Assembly: GCA_023105745.1 (NCBI GenBank)
Contig: JALGQZ010000001.1
Location: forward strand, 58,671,437 to 58,735,436
Length of the DNA: 64,000 nucleotides
Source of the DNA: Austropuccinia psidii
Taxonomy: Eukaryota > Basidiomycota > Pucciniomycetes > Pucciniales > Sphaerophragmiaceae
Direction of reading: 5' to 3'
Under the pieces are notes generated by a model, which saw only the letters and a program-made list of their open reading frames with translations, was not told the origin of the DNA and did not search any database. Positions 35,001-46,654 of the stretch are shown here, piece by piece; positions within the stretch are counted from its first letter, which is position 1, and every line of letters starts with the position of its first letter. The translations under genes were made by a program, and so were the position numbers.

Positions 35001-35783
35001 AGGAGGAACAACCTTCATCACGGTTTCTACTTCTTCTGGCTCTTCCTCTTCATCCCACAACTCCTCCAGGGAGTCATGATAAGATGAAGGAGGAAGGTCC
35101 ATATTCCCAAATAAGAGGTGAAGTGAAGATACAGAGTTATCTTCTCCAACATCTTGAATCTCTTTGAAGACTTCAGCTCTAGGGGGTAGTAATGACTGTG
35201 GGGAATTCAGGGAAGGAATATGGACAGAAGACGGAAATGATGGTGTTCTAGAATCACCAACCAGAGCTGCACAAGATTTGGCAGAAGAAGAGTCATTACG
35301 GACAGAATTAGAAGGATCAGAATAGTCCAAATGATCAGGATTAAAGGTGATCAGCCCTTGCCTCCAATCAATAGAAGGATTAAAATGATTGAGAAAGTCA
35401 AAGCCCAATATGAGGTCTTCTCCCTTGGGAGTATCAATGACTAACAAGTCCCATTCAAAGCTTGGGAAGGTAGGGAGCTCAACCATATATTTAGTATGGT
35501 GAGTCACAAATAAGGAAGGGGACTCAGAGGAGTCCAAAATGATAAGAGGAATATTCTCTGGAAGTTCTGACGTAGTCAATGAGTACTTGTGAACAAACTG
35601 CTTTGCAATAAATGAGTGTGTAGCACCAGAATCAATGAGAATACTGTAAAAAACATCAGAAAGAGAAGAAAAAACAAAAAATTTAAGAGAATTTTTGACA
35701 CCAGTATTCAGAATGCACAATTGTGCTCTGGAAGGAAAACTGTGAAGACCATTGAACACAACATGATCTTCACTCAGGCTTTT
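32070..35783 (-). pseudogene. G4 pol: protease, RT, RNase H, integrase, chromodomain (two stops)
   Basis: Entered by a -1 shift from gag at 35780-35786. In order: protease with [10 protein letters not shown] (about 35630), RT with YLDD (about 34430-34445), RNase H with [12 protein letters not shown] and [12 protein letters not shown] finger ([10 protein letters not shown]...CQQCSRN), and integrase core with [15 protein letters not shown] and [10 protein letters not shown], where the second Asp and the Glu are 35 residues apart, the canonical D,D-35-E. Then TAA at 32715-32717 and TAA at 32622-32624 interrupt it, in the same frame. The end has a GPF module (ERWLGPFPILKKV) and a true chromodomain (WEVSQILDSK...YVVEWKGF...STWEPAENL, about 32100-32270). 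Chromodomains steer integration to marked heterochromatin. Confidence 0.92.
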
Positions 35784-37111
35784 CCCTGGCTGGGAAAACT
35801 GCCTGACGGTTGGGTAAGCTTATTTTGAGGCCTTTTGACACAGGACTCAAGACTATGCTTCCCACCACAATAGGTACACAAGCCCTCCTTGATTCTTCTT
35901 TCTTTTTCAGAACCTTTCAACTTGAAGTCCTTATTCAACAAGGAAGAATGGGGCTTGTCCTGCTTTTGAGAATGGAATTTCTTCTTATGCCTTGAGCTTG
36001 AAGAAACTTGATGATGAGAAGAGTGAGACTTTCAGGCTTCAGGCTTCTTCTCTTGATGATGATTCTTCTCCTTTTGCCTCTCATGGTACCTGGTATCAAG
36101 TTCCAGGCTGACGTCCATTAAGTCTTGAAGAGAATCAATATTTGAAGGATGGGAGGCCAATTGATCCAGAATTCTGGGGGCCAAACCCTTCCTGAAATGA
36201 TGAATAAGAGCCCTTTCACCCCAATCCCCGATTCTTGAAACCAAACTCCTGAAATCGGCAATATATAAAGCAACATGCCCACCTTCTTTCATCCTAAGGC
36301 CATCCAATTCTGCTTCCGCTTTTCTAACTTCATTTGGGTCTCCAAATAAAGTGAACAATTGGGATTCAAACAGTGGCCAGGAATTGGGAAGGTAACTTGA
36401 GTCTTGATTATTGAGATTGGAAAGATAAGGCTCGATCCATTTTGCAGCCCTGCCAACTAAGAATGAAGTGGCATAAAGCACCTTCTTTCTATCTTGAGAG
36501 AAGTTTGCCGGATCATTATGAAAGATGAGTTGACAGGATTGAATAAAGCTTCTGACTTTGAAGGGCTGAGTCCCATCAAAACATTCTGGAGCCTTGATAG
36601 AGGGAGTCTTGAAGGCTGGTGGTCTTGATGACTCAGAGGAAGAAGCTGCTTGAAGATTGGCCATAATTTGAGTCATCTGCTGCATGATGGCCAATAAAGA
36701 TGGTTCAGATTGGTGAGAGACAGGCTGATCAGACTGGGCTAGAGTTGGTTTTCCAGTACCTTGGGATGCCCCCACCGGAGCAGGAACACCTTCAGTACCT
36801 TCAGACTCTTCCTCTTCCACCGAATTCTCCTCCTCCTCTTCACCGTCTTCACCTGGACCTTTGAAACTAGTCCTTGACATGCCTGGAAAACCGCCAACTA
36901 CTCCTGAAAAAGAATTTGATCTTCTTGGTCCTCTTCCTTCCTTCCTGGATGGTGCTGCTCCTTCCATGCGGGGTCCTCTATCTAATTGGGCCCTCAGTTG
37001 AGGAACTGCTGGGGTGCCATCAAGAGGAACTCTTGGAGTAGGAGTAAGAACAGCTTGAGTTCGAGCCTGGGACCTGGTCTGTCTTGCAGGAGGTGAGTGT
37101 TGGAGTGGCAT
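35774..37111 (-). pseudogene. G4 gag with zinc knuckle (one internal stop)
   Basis: Starts MPLQHSPPARQTRSQ at 37111. Acidic, proline-rich disordered region (about residues 60-150), then a retrotransposon gag/capsid domain (AFKTPSIKAPECFDGT ... RSFIQSCQLIF ... RKVLYATSFLVGRAAKWIEPYL ... LEDTRYHER-like end). A TGA at 36032-36034 cuts it at codon 360. Beyond it the same frame continues through a basic segment and a CCHC knuckle, C-x2-C-x3-H-x4-C (CTYCGGKHSLESC, about 35835-35875), to a second TGA at 35774-35776 (445 codons in all). The knuckle beyond the first stop shows that the stop is a mutation. Confidence 0.88.
35780..35786 (-). promoter_or_regulatory. Candidate -1 ribosomal frameshift site between G4 gag and pol
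   Basis: The minus strand reads G GGA AAA in gag phase, a perfect X XXY YYZ slippery heptamer, three codons before the gag stop (35774-35776). A -1 slip here enters the pol frame exactly (AAA at 35783 is 24 nt, a whole number of codons, before 35759). Confidence 0.7.
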
Positions 37112-37876
37112 GATTGAATAAGAGTAAAATTTAAATAAAAAGAATCAAAACTTGGATAAACTTGAGGCAAAAAATGAAATAGCCTTGAGAATCAAAATCA
37201 AATCAAATCTTGAGGAAAAAATTCAATGAATCAATTAAAGTCTTCAGGTACGTCAATCAGTCAAAACAGATGAGTCTTGAAGTCAAAAGATCCAAATCAA
37301 TGAAAGTCTTGAGGTCGATAAAATCAATCAATCAAAATCAATGAAAACAAATCTTGCAGTGAAAATCAATCAGTCAAACGAATTCTTGAGTCAAAAAGTC
37401 AATTTATGTCAAAGTCTTGATGTGAAATTCAGCAGTCAATGGAAAAAAAACTTCAGGTCAATCAACTATCTTGAAGTAAATATCAATTATGCCAAATCAG
37501 TCAATCAAATCAATTATCAAGTGAATACTTCCTGAAATCAAAATTCTTGAAGAGAAAATCAAATTGAATCCTGATATGAAGAACGTGTCTGTATAATTTG
37601 ATGAATAATCTGAAAATCAAGATGACAACACGCCTGAAAAGAAGGATAAAATGAGATTGATGATTGAGATTAAGATTGAAAAAATAAACAGGAAATAGAA
37701 TTTGGGTCAGCTTTCAATTTTCAGAATGAAGAAATGAATGAGAGAAAATTGAGAGGTGACGGAGAATCATTAATTTTCATAAGCGTTAAAGAGTCATAAT
37801 TTCGATGAATGAATGAATGAAATTGATGAAGAATGAATGAATAGAATAAAAAGAAATTATGAGTTAATTAATATAA
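37112..37876 (-). other. G4 leader, low complexity
   Basis: Between the 5' LTR and gag. It is dominated by degenerate repeats of TCAATCAA and TCTTGA-type words and is purine/AT rich. The bases next to the LTR (minus TTATATTAATTAACTC) are the primer-site position but match no tRNA I know. No gene is visible. Confidence 0.6.
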
Positions 37877-39587
37877 TGTCACAGGGGCTCTTATGGAAGC
37901 AAGAGTGGCCTGGCACTCAGGAATCAAGAACTCACTTGGAGGGCTCCAAAAGATGATAAGAAATATTATGGAATATATTTCTTAAGCAGGAATAAAAGAA
38001 AGGACAAATATGCCAAAGATAAAAGAATAATAAAAATGAAGCCAGAGGCCAAAGATAAAAGGAAGCCAAAAGCCAAGAAGCCAACCAAGTGAATCCTCAA
38101 TTCACTGTTTCAACCTGCCAGAAAGAATAATGGAATTAGCAAAAGGATATGACCACTAATATCCACTGACAGGCGAAGAAAGAAAAGAGAAAAGGGTGCT
38201 AATGACTGACTTAAGATTATCAGTATTTACTTTAATAATGTAAAAGAAAATAAGGATAAAAAATAAATCCAATATATTAATTAACTGGGGAAAAAGTCCC
38301 CAGGTGATGAAAGGTGGCCGGTATATGTGAAAAGCTGAAAGATTGATCCTGGAAGGTGGATCAATGACTGTATTGTCTGAATTGGGAAATACAGTTCTGG
38401 CCATCTTGAAATTTGAACTGTGTGATGGAATTCACACAGTGGAATAAGAAATGGCGCAATTGGGCCAAGGCCATACAGGTTGATTGAACAAGGCCTGTAC
38501 GGATGAATTGGGCTGTCCAAGGAGTATTGAATACTTGATGTCTTGACAACTGATTTAAATGATGTAATACCTCTTGAGAATTGACCTTAGAATAATCCTG
38601 GATGGATTGTACCAACCCAATTCCTGCAGATACAGGTGGTTGGGATCCTTGAATGATCTTCCGAATTGCCGCCATGGATTGCCAGACTGATGAGCTGAAG
38701 AGTCCTCCTTTGAAATGGGTTTTGGGATTATGGACCTTGAAATGGAAAGGTGGATTTGGGTCCTGAGAACGTCATCATTGGATTGCTGAGTAAAAATGGT
38801 GCATAATGGTATATAATACCATATATGCACCACATCTGCAGTCTTGAGTACGGAGTGCATGAAGGAAAGGGAAGAATTCCCCTTAAGTTGAGGGGAAGGC
38901 TTGCTGAGTTGATCTGGTGGCCTCTGGTGGTTGCCAGAGGCCATTGTGGAAATATTGATCCATGGTGGTCCATGGCCAAAATTGGGTCCTACGGGATTTA
39001 TGGCCAAAAGGGTGTCCAAGAGGGATTTGGTCATTTTTGGGTCCAAGGAACTCATGGCCAAAATTGGCTCAGGTGGGCCCAATTGTGGTTTGGGACCCAC
39101 CCGGCTGGCCCCTTTTGGCCTCATTGGATTAGGCCAAAAGGGGCCTAATTGGCCTACGGACCGCGGTACGTGGTCTACGGACTGCGGCCCACGGTCCGTA
39201 CGGACCGTAGAAGCCGTAGGGGGCCTAAATGGCCCAAAAAGGCCATTTAGGCCAAAACCCCCATAATGAAAAGGGGGTGGCCAGGGCCAAGGAAGATGGC
39301 TAGGGTGTCCAGAACCCCCTGGAAGATAAAAGGACCCCCCAGGCCCAAAATAAAAGATGAAGGCCTGGGGGTTGGTGAGGTGGAAATTGGCCAAGAAGGC
39401 CAATGATGGCAGGATATGGCCTGAGGCCATAAATGATGTTTGAGAGGGGTTATGGCGTAAAAACCATAAAACACCCAAGGGGCCCAATTGGCCATAAAGG
39501 ACATGACGTGACCAATTGGCCCTATCTTGGCTCCAGGTTGGATTGCCGCAGCCATCAAGGAGGAGGGCCAAACTCGTGGTTGTGACA
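37877..39587 (-). repeat. G4 5' LTR
   Basis: 1711 bp, partner of 29622-31278. It holds an extra 43-bp GC-rich segment between TACGGACCG repeats (about 39158-39205) and an extra ~19 bp near 38945-38963. The TATA palindrome lies near 38800-38835. Confidence 0.95.
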
Positions 39588-40101
39588 TGTTGTTGGTTCA
39601 GTGTTATGCATCCTTGTAGTTGATTTACTTTGACTCCCAATAGCAAGTCCACTGGCCCAAGGTCTCTAATCTGGAATTCTTTGTTGATTTGTTCTTTGAA
39701 ACCTTGTAGGTTTTGCCCAAAAATTGTCATGTCATCAACATGGACATATATCCACATTTGATCTGGTGTTTTCCAATAGAATACACATGGGTCTAGTTTG
39801 CAGAAAACAAAGCCTGTATCTACCAGCCATGTTTTAAGACGAGTGTACCATGCTAATGGAGCTTGTTTGAGGCCGTAAATTGCCTTTTTAAGACAAAGAC
39901 AGTATTGTCAGTGATTAAGGTCAAAGCCTTGTGGAATACCAAGATAGACAGTTTCTCTAAGCAGTGTGTTCAAGAATGCACTCTTGATGTCTATCTGATG
40001 AAAGTATAATTTATTAGCACATGCATGAGCAATTAGCACTCTGAGGGAGTTAAGTTGACCTGTAGGAGCATAGGTTTTATCAAAGTTTATTCTGGGAGTT
40101 T
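39588..40101 (-). pseudogene. C3 RT, middle part (broken)
   Basis: Contains KAIYGLKQAPLAWYTRLKTW and the catalytic YVHVDDMTIFG (about 39720-39755) with both Asp present. A TGA lies in NH*QYCLCL (about 39908-39925). The left end meets G4 at LNQQH. Confidence 0.85.
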
Positions 40102-41262
40102 TTATAAGCCCTTGTGCTCAATAACCTTATGTTGGTGGTCCCTTTTTAGCTTGAAGACCCATGTTGTGCCTACAATCTTATATTCTTTCCTAAGTTCTAA
40201 AACCTCCCATACATTTAGGTTGTCCATTGTCTTTACTTCCTTTCCTATTGCCAACACCCATGCCTCTTTATCTTCAGATTTCAGGGAACTTTGGTATGTA
40301 GCAGGTGCGTCGTTTGCTTTGCTAAGGTAAGCTTCTGCCCTTCTTTTGTACGGTAGTATGTGCAGGGGGTCAACGTTAGCAGTGATGATAGTAGGATGAT
40401 GAGGACCAATCACTCGTATCCTAGTTGTCCCAGTGTTACTGCTAACCTGTTGTTGGTCATTCATTCCTTCTTGAGTTGAGTTGTTATCATTTATTGTTTG
40501 TTCATTAGTTGTTTCTTGCTGTGCTCCTAGGTTTTCAACTAGATTTGGCCCTTCAGGAGAAGCTTTGGTTTGTTTGGACAGTAAACCATTTATTTCTACT
40601 GGATGAACATCAATATTATCCAAACATTTCCCTGTTGGCATGGTTTCAATAGCCCACAAGTTTTTACTCTTACCACCTAAGACGCAAGGAAAGACTTTTT
40701 CATTTAAGGTTGCATTTCTTGTAACAATTACCTTTAGATCGGATAAGTGTAATATTCAATAAGAGGTATTTTCATTTTCAAAACCTAGCAAAACACCTTC
40801 TTGACCAGGGGGAGCAAGTTTCCAACTACGGCTACTCTTTAAGTTATAGATTACTGCACGACACCCAAATATTCTCAACCTGCTTAGTCTGGGGGGGTTG
40901 TTGCTCCACAGCTGATAAGGTGTCTTGTTTCCTCTCGATGGAGTGGGTGACATATTTGAAAGAAAGACAGCCATATTACTCGCTTCGGCCCAATATTGAT
41001 TTGGCAAGTTAGCAGCACCCATTAAGCACCTGGCTTTTTCAAGAATGGTGCGATTACACCTTTCTGCATAGCCATTATGCTCAGGAGTCTCAGGGGTTGA
41101 AAATATGTGTACGAAACCACAGTTTTCAGCCAATAATTTAAATTTTTCATTTAAGAACTCACCTCCCCAATCTGAGGTTTGGTTCTTTATCTTTTTATCC
41201 TGTTGATTTTCCATGTAGCTCTTGGCAATGTCAAATTGGTCGAAATGCTCAGATTTTGCTTT
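40102..41262 (-). pseudogene. C3 integrase and RT start (broken)
   Basis: The integrase core shows SDWGGEF (Arg to Trp next to the catalytic Asp), PEHNGYAERCNR with Glu, and EKARCLMGAANLPNQYWAE (40756-41214). A stop at about 40754 separates it from a serine/glutamine-rich linker and the RT opening (GTTWVFKLKRD). The frame breaks again near 41215-41262. Confidence 0.85.
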
Positions 41263-42590
41263 TTAAAATTTGATTATTTTAAAAGATGTTGATTTGTCAA
41301 CAATTGTAAGCAAGTATTTGAACCCAGATATCAAAGGTGGGGTGATTGGTCCTACCACCTTGATGTGGATTGAATCCAAGGACTTGCTAGCTGGGGTGAA
41401 GTGGTGATTAAAAGCTAAACGGTGAGATTTATTTGTTTCACATATTAAACATGGGATTTCTGTGTTTGATAGTCCTAGAATTTTAAGAACAGCTGGTCCA
41501 GGGTGTCCTAGTCTACCATGCCAAGGCAGAGTCCCCCTTTCAGTCGTGAGAAAAGTTGTTGGTAGGTCATATTTGATATTCATTAGCCAATTAATAATTT
41601 CTCCATTGAGTAATGTCTTCCCATTAGCAATGAGAGAAAAGGTGTTGTTCTCTCGAAGAACAACAAGTCTATTTTTGAACAGCTCTAACATGCTTACAAG
41701 GTTACAGTTCAATTTTGGAACAAAAAGACAGTTTTCTAGTGTTAGAGTCTTTTCATTACATCTTAATTTTACTTCACCTATTCCAAGAGCTTTCAAGTTA
41801 CTCTGGCTGTCTCCAGTTCCAACTTCAGAACTTATGGGTTTGATTTGTCCAGTGAAGAATTTCACAGAGTTGAACATGTGGTGCGTGGCACCACAGTCGA
41901 GGAAAATTTGATTTGATTAAGGTTGCTGTATTGTTGAGAGTTTCATTAAGACCTGAACCATGGATAGGTGAGCAGAAGGATTGTTCTTTTGTTTCTTATC
42001 CTTTCTATTAGGTCTTAAGTATGGATTTTCTGCCCAACATTCAGCTTTTCTGTGTGTGGTGCACTTGTTGTTGTGCTTACCATTGCTGCAGTAATAGATT
42101 ATTTTGTGTGGTTCATATAGAGATGTCTTTAATGCATTTGACGTTGTTTCTTTTCCATGACTTGAATGTTGGTTATGACTGGCAAAATCTTGGAGCCTTG
42201 ATAAAATGTATTGTGGCTTCTCAATGATGTCTTGGTTGAAGATCAAGCTTTCGACAAATTGACTGAGATGAGGGTTTCCTCCCAGTTTTCCTAATAACGA
42301 GTATGACAAGAGCTCATTTGGTACAATGATGCTAACAGAATCCAGTTCCATCATCAGTTTTCAGCACGTATCAATATAGCTTTGTAGGTTTCCGTCATAG
42401 AAACATTGCTGCCAGTCCATCCAAACTCGACCTCTGTTGACAGCTCTTTTGGAGGCATATTGTTCTGCAATTTTGGACCAAATCTCCCGACTATTCTCAA
42501 TGGTTTCAGAATTGATTACTTCTCTAAAGACCCTTTCTGTTATTCTTGTCGTGATCAGATTGATGGCTTCAAAACTGGATCTAGTCCAGG
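41263..42590 (-). pseudogene. C3 gag (N-terminus missing) and protease
   Basis: Right to left: gag from ...EAINLITTRITERVF to WMDWQQCFYD, then the LDSVSIIVPNELLSYSLLGKL block, the knuckle YYCSNGKHNNKCTTHRKAECWAENP, protease LDCGATHHMFN (Asp at 41896-41898), and the pre-integrase WHGRLGHPG with CLICETNKSH. The opening of gag (TGTNYRHWKM in C1) is absent, because the LTR begins at about 42585-42591. Confidence 0.87.
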
Positions 42591-42827
42591 TGACTCCTCC
42601 TTTCCATGAAGGAGGGCCTTTTTATATTCTTTGTTAAAAGATTTTGTAGGAGCATTGTTCAAATCGTTAAGCAATGTCTACGGACTTGTAACTACTCATA
42701 CGTCGTAAGATCTTGGTCTAAAGGTATGGCTCAGAGTTAGTTTCTGGACCATGCCATGCTGCCTACGGCAGGTATGTTTTTGGGTAGGATTGACTAACCT
42801 AAGCTCATACTGGCTTGATTTTTGACA
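42591..42827 (-). repeat. C3 5' LTR, truncated on its inner side
   Basis: Matches 28577-28814. The inner end, primer site and gag start are lost in one deletion whose junction shares TAGTCC with the other LTR. Confidence 0.8.
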
Positions 42828-43004
42828 CAATTGAGCTCAGTGCTTGTTTCAGCTGAGCTGTGAGTGAAGAAGTCATACCTGCTTTGACTATGTATTATCC
42901 CTGCCTAATCATGGTTCAGAAGGTGTTGAAGCATGCTTAAGAGAAGCTATAGCGTGCTCCAACAATCATGAGGTCATGATCAGATCTCTAATATCAGCTG
43001 TGTT
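42828..43004 (+). repeat. C4 5' LTR, left piece
   Basis: 177 bp between C3 and C5, no coding signal. It ends with gtgtt, and similar gtgct follows C5 at 58144. Continuity with the TATA-bearing piece at 58149 supports its being U3. Confidence 0.5.
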
Positions 43005-43554
43005 TGTTAAAATGCAAAACTAAATGGTATAATTGCGTTAGTGAATGTAAACATGGTACAAGAGTGAATGATGAGTAATAAGTACCTAAACGGTGGAATA
43101 CAAGCTTTTACACAAATTGTTAGGCTTATTGCTTAGTTTAGAGGCTACAAGATCAACGAGTCCTGATTGTGATGACATATCATTGAGTTAGTCTTGGAGG
43201 AAGCTGTATGAAAGAGATGAATCTACTCTACCTGAATCAATTACAAGGTTTTTTAAAACGAGAGAATAGAAAATGAAAGAAAGAAGGTAATAAAGAAACA
43301 AAGAGAAAAGAAAAGGGGATAAGATAAAAAAATGAAAAAAAATGAAAATGAGGATGTCAAAGCAGTTCAGGATTGTTTGAGAAGTCAAGTTCAAGTATTC
43401 AGGGAGGTTTACCTTAGTGGTCTGTTTTGTGAATCATGCGCAGGATCTGTGTATGATCTTCATCTCAATCATTGTGGCGTTGACTGCGCTATTTCTTCTA
43501 TGACATTTGTTGTGGCGTTGGTAGACTTGGAAGTGTACTGCTTAGTTTTCTACA
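43005..43554 (-). repeat. C5 3' LTR
   Basis: 550 bp, partner of 57595-58143. The pol frame runs into it and stops at 43542. Confidence 0.92.
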
Positions 43555-44801
43555 TCCCCCCTCACTTCCAGACAAAGAATGCCCAGGAGTGAGAGAGAAC
43601 AAGACAGGGTTTGCCTGCAAACTGATTTGGTGAGAAAATTGGCCAGCATGTCAGCAGTTGGTGTGTACACCAACCGTATTTGAGAGTATTGAATTGCTTC
43701 CTTGATGAAGTGAAGCTGAATGTTGATATGTTTCATATGCTTGTTGTTTAAGTTGACATTACCATTTTCTGGGTTGATGCAACTTTGATTATCTTCATGG
43801 AGCGGGATAGGTTGTGCCATATTGAGGATCTGACATTCAGCACACCATTGTCAAAGCCACAGAAGCTCAGAGGCCAAGTCGCAAAGAGACTTGTACTCTG
43901 CCTCAGCGGTGGACAAGGAGACTGAAGGCTGTCTTCTTGTCTTCCAAGTGGTCACACAGCCATTAAAAAGAACTAAGTAGCCAGTGGTGGATTGGCCAGT
44001 CGTCCGAAAATTGCCACAGTCCGCATCACTGTAGGCGACCAACCCACCTGAGCCATGTCTTGAATAGACAAGGCCCAGATTTGGTGTAACTTGAAGATAG
44101 CTTAGGACGTGGAGAAAAGCCTTCCAGTGTAGAAGGCCGGGCCACTGGAGGAACTGGGAAAGTGGCTGTGCTGAGGTAGTTGATACTGCCAATGGCACTG
44201 TGATAGCTGATGCCCGGGGAATTGAAATCTGACACTTTGTTGTCGGTCGCAGGAGACAGGTGTTCATTAGGCAGGAGCGGTGTTGCCACTGGCCTGCGTT
44301 CGGACATCCCATATAGATCAAGGAGGGATTCCGTGAAGTGTTGCTGGTACAGTGAGACATGGTCTGAGGAGTGACCAATTTTTACTCCTAGCCAGAGGTC
44401 TGCCATGGCCATGTCCTTACTTTCAAATTTGAGGGAAATTTCCTTTTTGAACGGTTTAATGTCAGAGCCGAAGATTGCAATGTTGTCCATGTGAATGTAT
44501 AGCCATAGCTTGGAGGGTTTTTGGAAAAAGAAAAAACAAGGGTCAATTATGAAAGCAAGGAACCCAGTATTTAGTAACCAAGCTTTGAGCCTCTCATACC
44601 ATGCCAGTGGAGCCTGATTTAAGCCATAGATAGCTTTGCGCAACTTTAAGCAGAATTTCTGCCTGTCAGTTGTCATGCCCTGTGGAATAGAAAGATAAAC
44701 AATCTCCGACAGAGGGGCATTAAGAAAGGCACTCTTAATGTAAACCTGATGAAATTGAAGATTATGAGTGGAAGCCATTGCGATGAGGGAGCGAAGAGAG
44801 T
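43542..44801 (-). pseudogene. C5 RT C-terminus and RNase H (broken)
   Basis: Contains KAIYGLNQAPLAWYERLKAW and the RT catalytic site, which reads YIHMDNIAIFG: the second Asp is Asn (44482-44484; GAC in C2), expected to abolish polymerisation. RNase H has AYSDADCGNF, STAEAEYKSL and KHINIQLHFIKE. A deletion/frameshift near 44160-44200 and a stop near 43848-43850 break it. The right end is cut by G5 within NSLRSLIAMA. Confidence 0.88.
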
Positions 44802-46630
44802 TGTAAGGTGTGGATATGAAACTTTGATTAAAAATCAAGTACTTTTCCTGTCCTCAAAATTTGTATAAGGTAAAATCAATTAAAAATGATAAGAAATATT
44901 ATTTTTAAGAGAAAACACGCCAATTTTATTGTTTATAACTTGATTAGTATAAAACAATAATATTATAAGAATTTATTGTTTTACCAACAATAAACATTTA
45001 TCCAAAAAATACTCTACAAGAGATATTTTAAGGCTACAAAAGAAATTTCTTCAAGAGCAATTTCAATTGGAATTAATTGAGCAAAGAACTGCAGGCAATT
45101 AATTAAAGAAAAAAGTCTTTAAAAAGAATATTAAAGAGAAAACACGCTCAAAAGTGACCAGAGTGAATTTGGAAACAAAGTGACAAAGCTAACAGTGATG
45201 AAAGATGCTTTAATTCACTTTTGGGGTGGTTCAGGGGTAAAAATGATTATAGGAGTTACAAACAATGATTATAATGATTTTTTCACGTGGTTAAAAGGTT
45301 TAAAATGATTTATAAGAGGTGGTTGGAATCTTTTATTGATTGGTTTAATAGTTTTAAACTAATTAATAAAAGGAAAAGATTCTAACATGAAGAGAAAAGA
45401 GGGGCAAAGAAGACATTCTTTTATAACCATCAATTCTCTTACTCCAAAAGTAAAATTTACTCTTGTCAGTTGTGAAAAACAGTCTGACAACAGAAAAGCC
45501 AATTATGGCATCATTGAACCCTGGTTTAGACCAAAAAAGGGCTGGTTTAAGCCATTTTTAGCCATTTTAGACCCTTAAATCAGCCATTACTATAGCAATA
45601 CCAGGCCTAGAGCCTTTAAAACACGTCAGGAAGTGTGTCAGAGGCGTAGAAACCAGTTAAAGCTGTTTTTACTATGATTCTTTTATCTTAAGGGTAGTTT
45701 TACCCTCTTGGCAACAGCTAAAACTACCCCAGCTGGTATCAAAACCTCATCATCAATTGAGTCCACAGACCCTGTAACTCAATTCCAGGCCATAAGTGAT
45801 GAACGTTTGCGTGAATTTTGACATCCCACGCCTTTCAGCAAGGATTTTGGGGGTCTAGCTCCCCCTTAGAGCTGGAGTTCCTTTCCCCCCCCAAATTTAA
45901 TCTTTCCAATTTATTTTTCCTTTAATTCCTCATCATGTATTATACTTATAATTTACATATGTAATTCAATTCAATTGTACTGTACAATACAGTAATAATT
46001 GACACCTCATATGTAAATCAAAGTTCACTTATGTAATACACGCGCACATTTTGACATTTCAATTGAATTCAATTGAAAATACTTCAATTCCTCATAACTT
46101 CTAAATTAAACACAACACCTAAATTTTAACACAAAAATTGATGGTTAACACCACATGTGGTGTGAATTAAATTAAGGTTTTTAGGATTTTCAACTTTTGT
46201 ATTGAAAATACTAAAAACTTAATTTAAGCTTATTTAGAGTTGAGTTACAAGAATTTCACTCAGAGGTGACCCCACCTGATTTTTTGTAAGGAATCCAATG
46301 GTGAAATAATTTTTATATGTTTATTTATTGGATAAAAAGTTATAATAATTTTTATTTAACTTTTTTCCAAATTTATTTATTTTTTCACAATTTTGTTAAA
46401 ATTTCATTTTTACTTAATTTTTTCAAGTATAAATGTAATTTTTATAATTACAAAATTTAATGTATTTTTATTTTTAAATTGTAATGAATTTTTTTATTTT
46501 TAATATAATTTTATATTTATATTTTGATTTTTATTTTAATAATATAAATAAATTTCTTTTATTTATATTAATATGTTATTTTTTATATTTGTGGTCTTTT
46601 GGGTATATGAAATTACCTCTAAGGCTCACA
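44802..46630 (-). repeat. G5 3' LTR
   Basis: 1829 bp. TATA box TATAAAAG in minus sense at 45418-45425. A perfect 22-bp palindrome built from CAATTG...CAATTG lies at 46057-46078. No gene inside. Confidence 0.96.
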
Positions 46631-46646
46631 TTCCCTCCCCCTAAAA
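46631..46646 (-). other. Polypurine tract of G5
   Basis: Minus strand reads AGGGGGAGGGAA next to the LTR start TGTGAGCC; G1 has a similar tract at the same place. Confidence 0.8.
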
Positions 46647-46654
46647 AAAGAATA

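Larger units (their letters stand above)
29622..39587 (-). mobile_element. G4: chromovirus-type Ty3/gypsy element nested in C3
   Basis: LTRs at 29622-31278 and 37877-39587 with TGTCAC...GTGACA ends, target duplications tgttg (29617-29621 and 39588-39592), and a purine tract (minus GGTAGGGGGGTAC, 31279-31291). Order on the minus strand is leader, gag, pol (protease, RT, RNase H, integrase, chromodomain), 3' untranslated region. It differs from G1/G2/G5/G6 in gag, in LTR and in its gag-pol junction. Damage is light: one stop in gag and two in pol. This suggests a moderately recent insertion. Confidence 0.95.
28543..42827 (-). mobile_element. C3: Ty1/copia element split by G4
   Basis: The left LTR (to 28814) is preceded, in minus sense, by a clear purine tract (28815-28828). 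The right LTR ends at 42827. Copia RNase H, RT, integrase, protease and gag follow in order, interrupted by G4 between 29622 and 39587 with tgttg duplications. The N-terminus of gag and the primer site are missing: gag sequence joins the LTR near 42585-42590. No matching target duplication is visible (ataat or aattg on the left, caatt on the right). The left LTR edge is uncertain by a few tens of bases. Confidence 0.85.

Noticed and set aside
37200..37560. Repeated TCAATCAA/TCTTGA words looked like a possible short-repeat array.
   Set aside because: The words are degenerate, unevenly spaced and have no unique spacers. It is the low-complexity leader of G4, not a CRISPR or satellite array.
45387..45578. 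63-codon ORF repeated at 53639-53830.
   Set aside because: It lies in the G5 LTRs and is repeated only because LTRs are repeated. It runs opposite to the element, and the solo LTR copy does not keep it.
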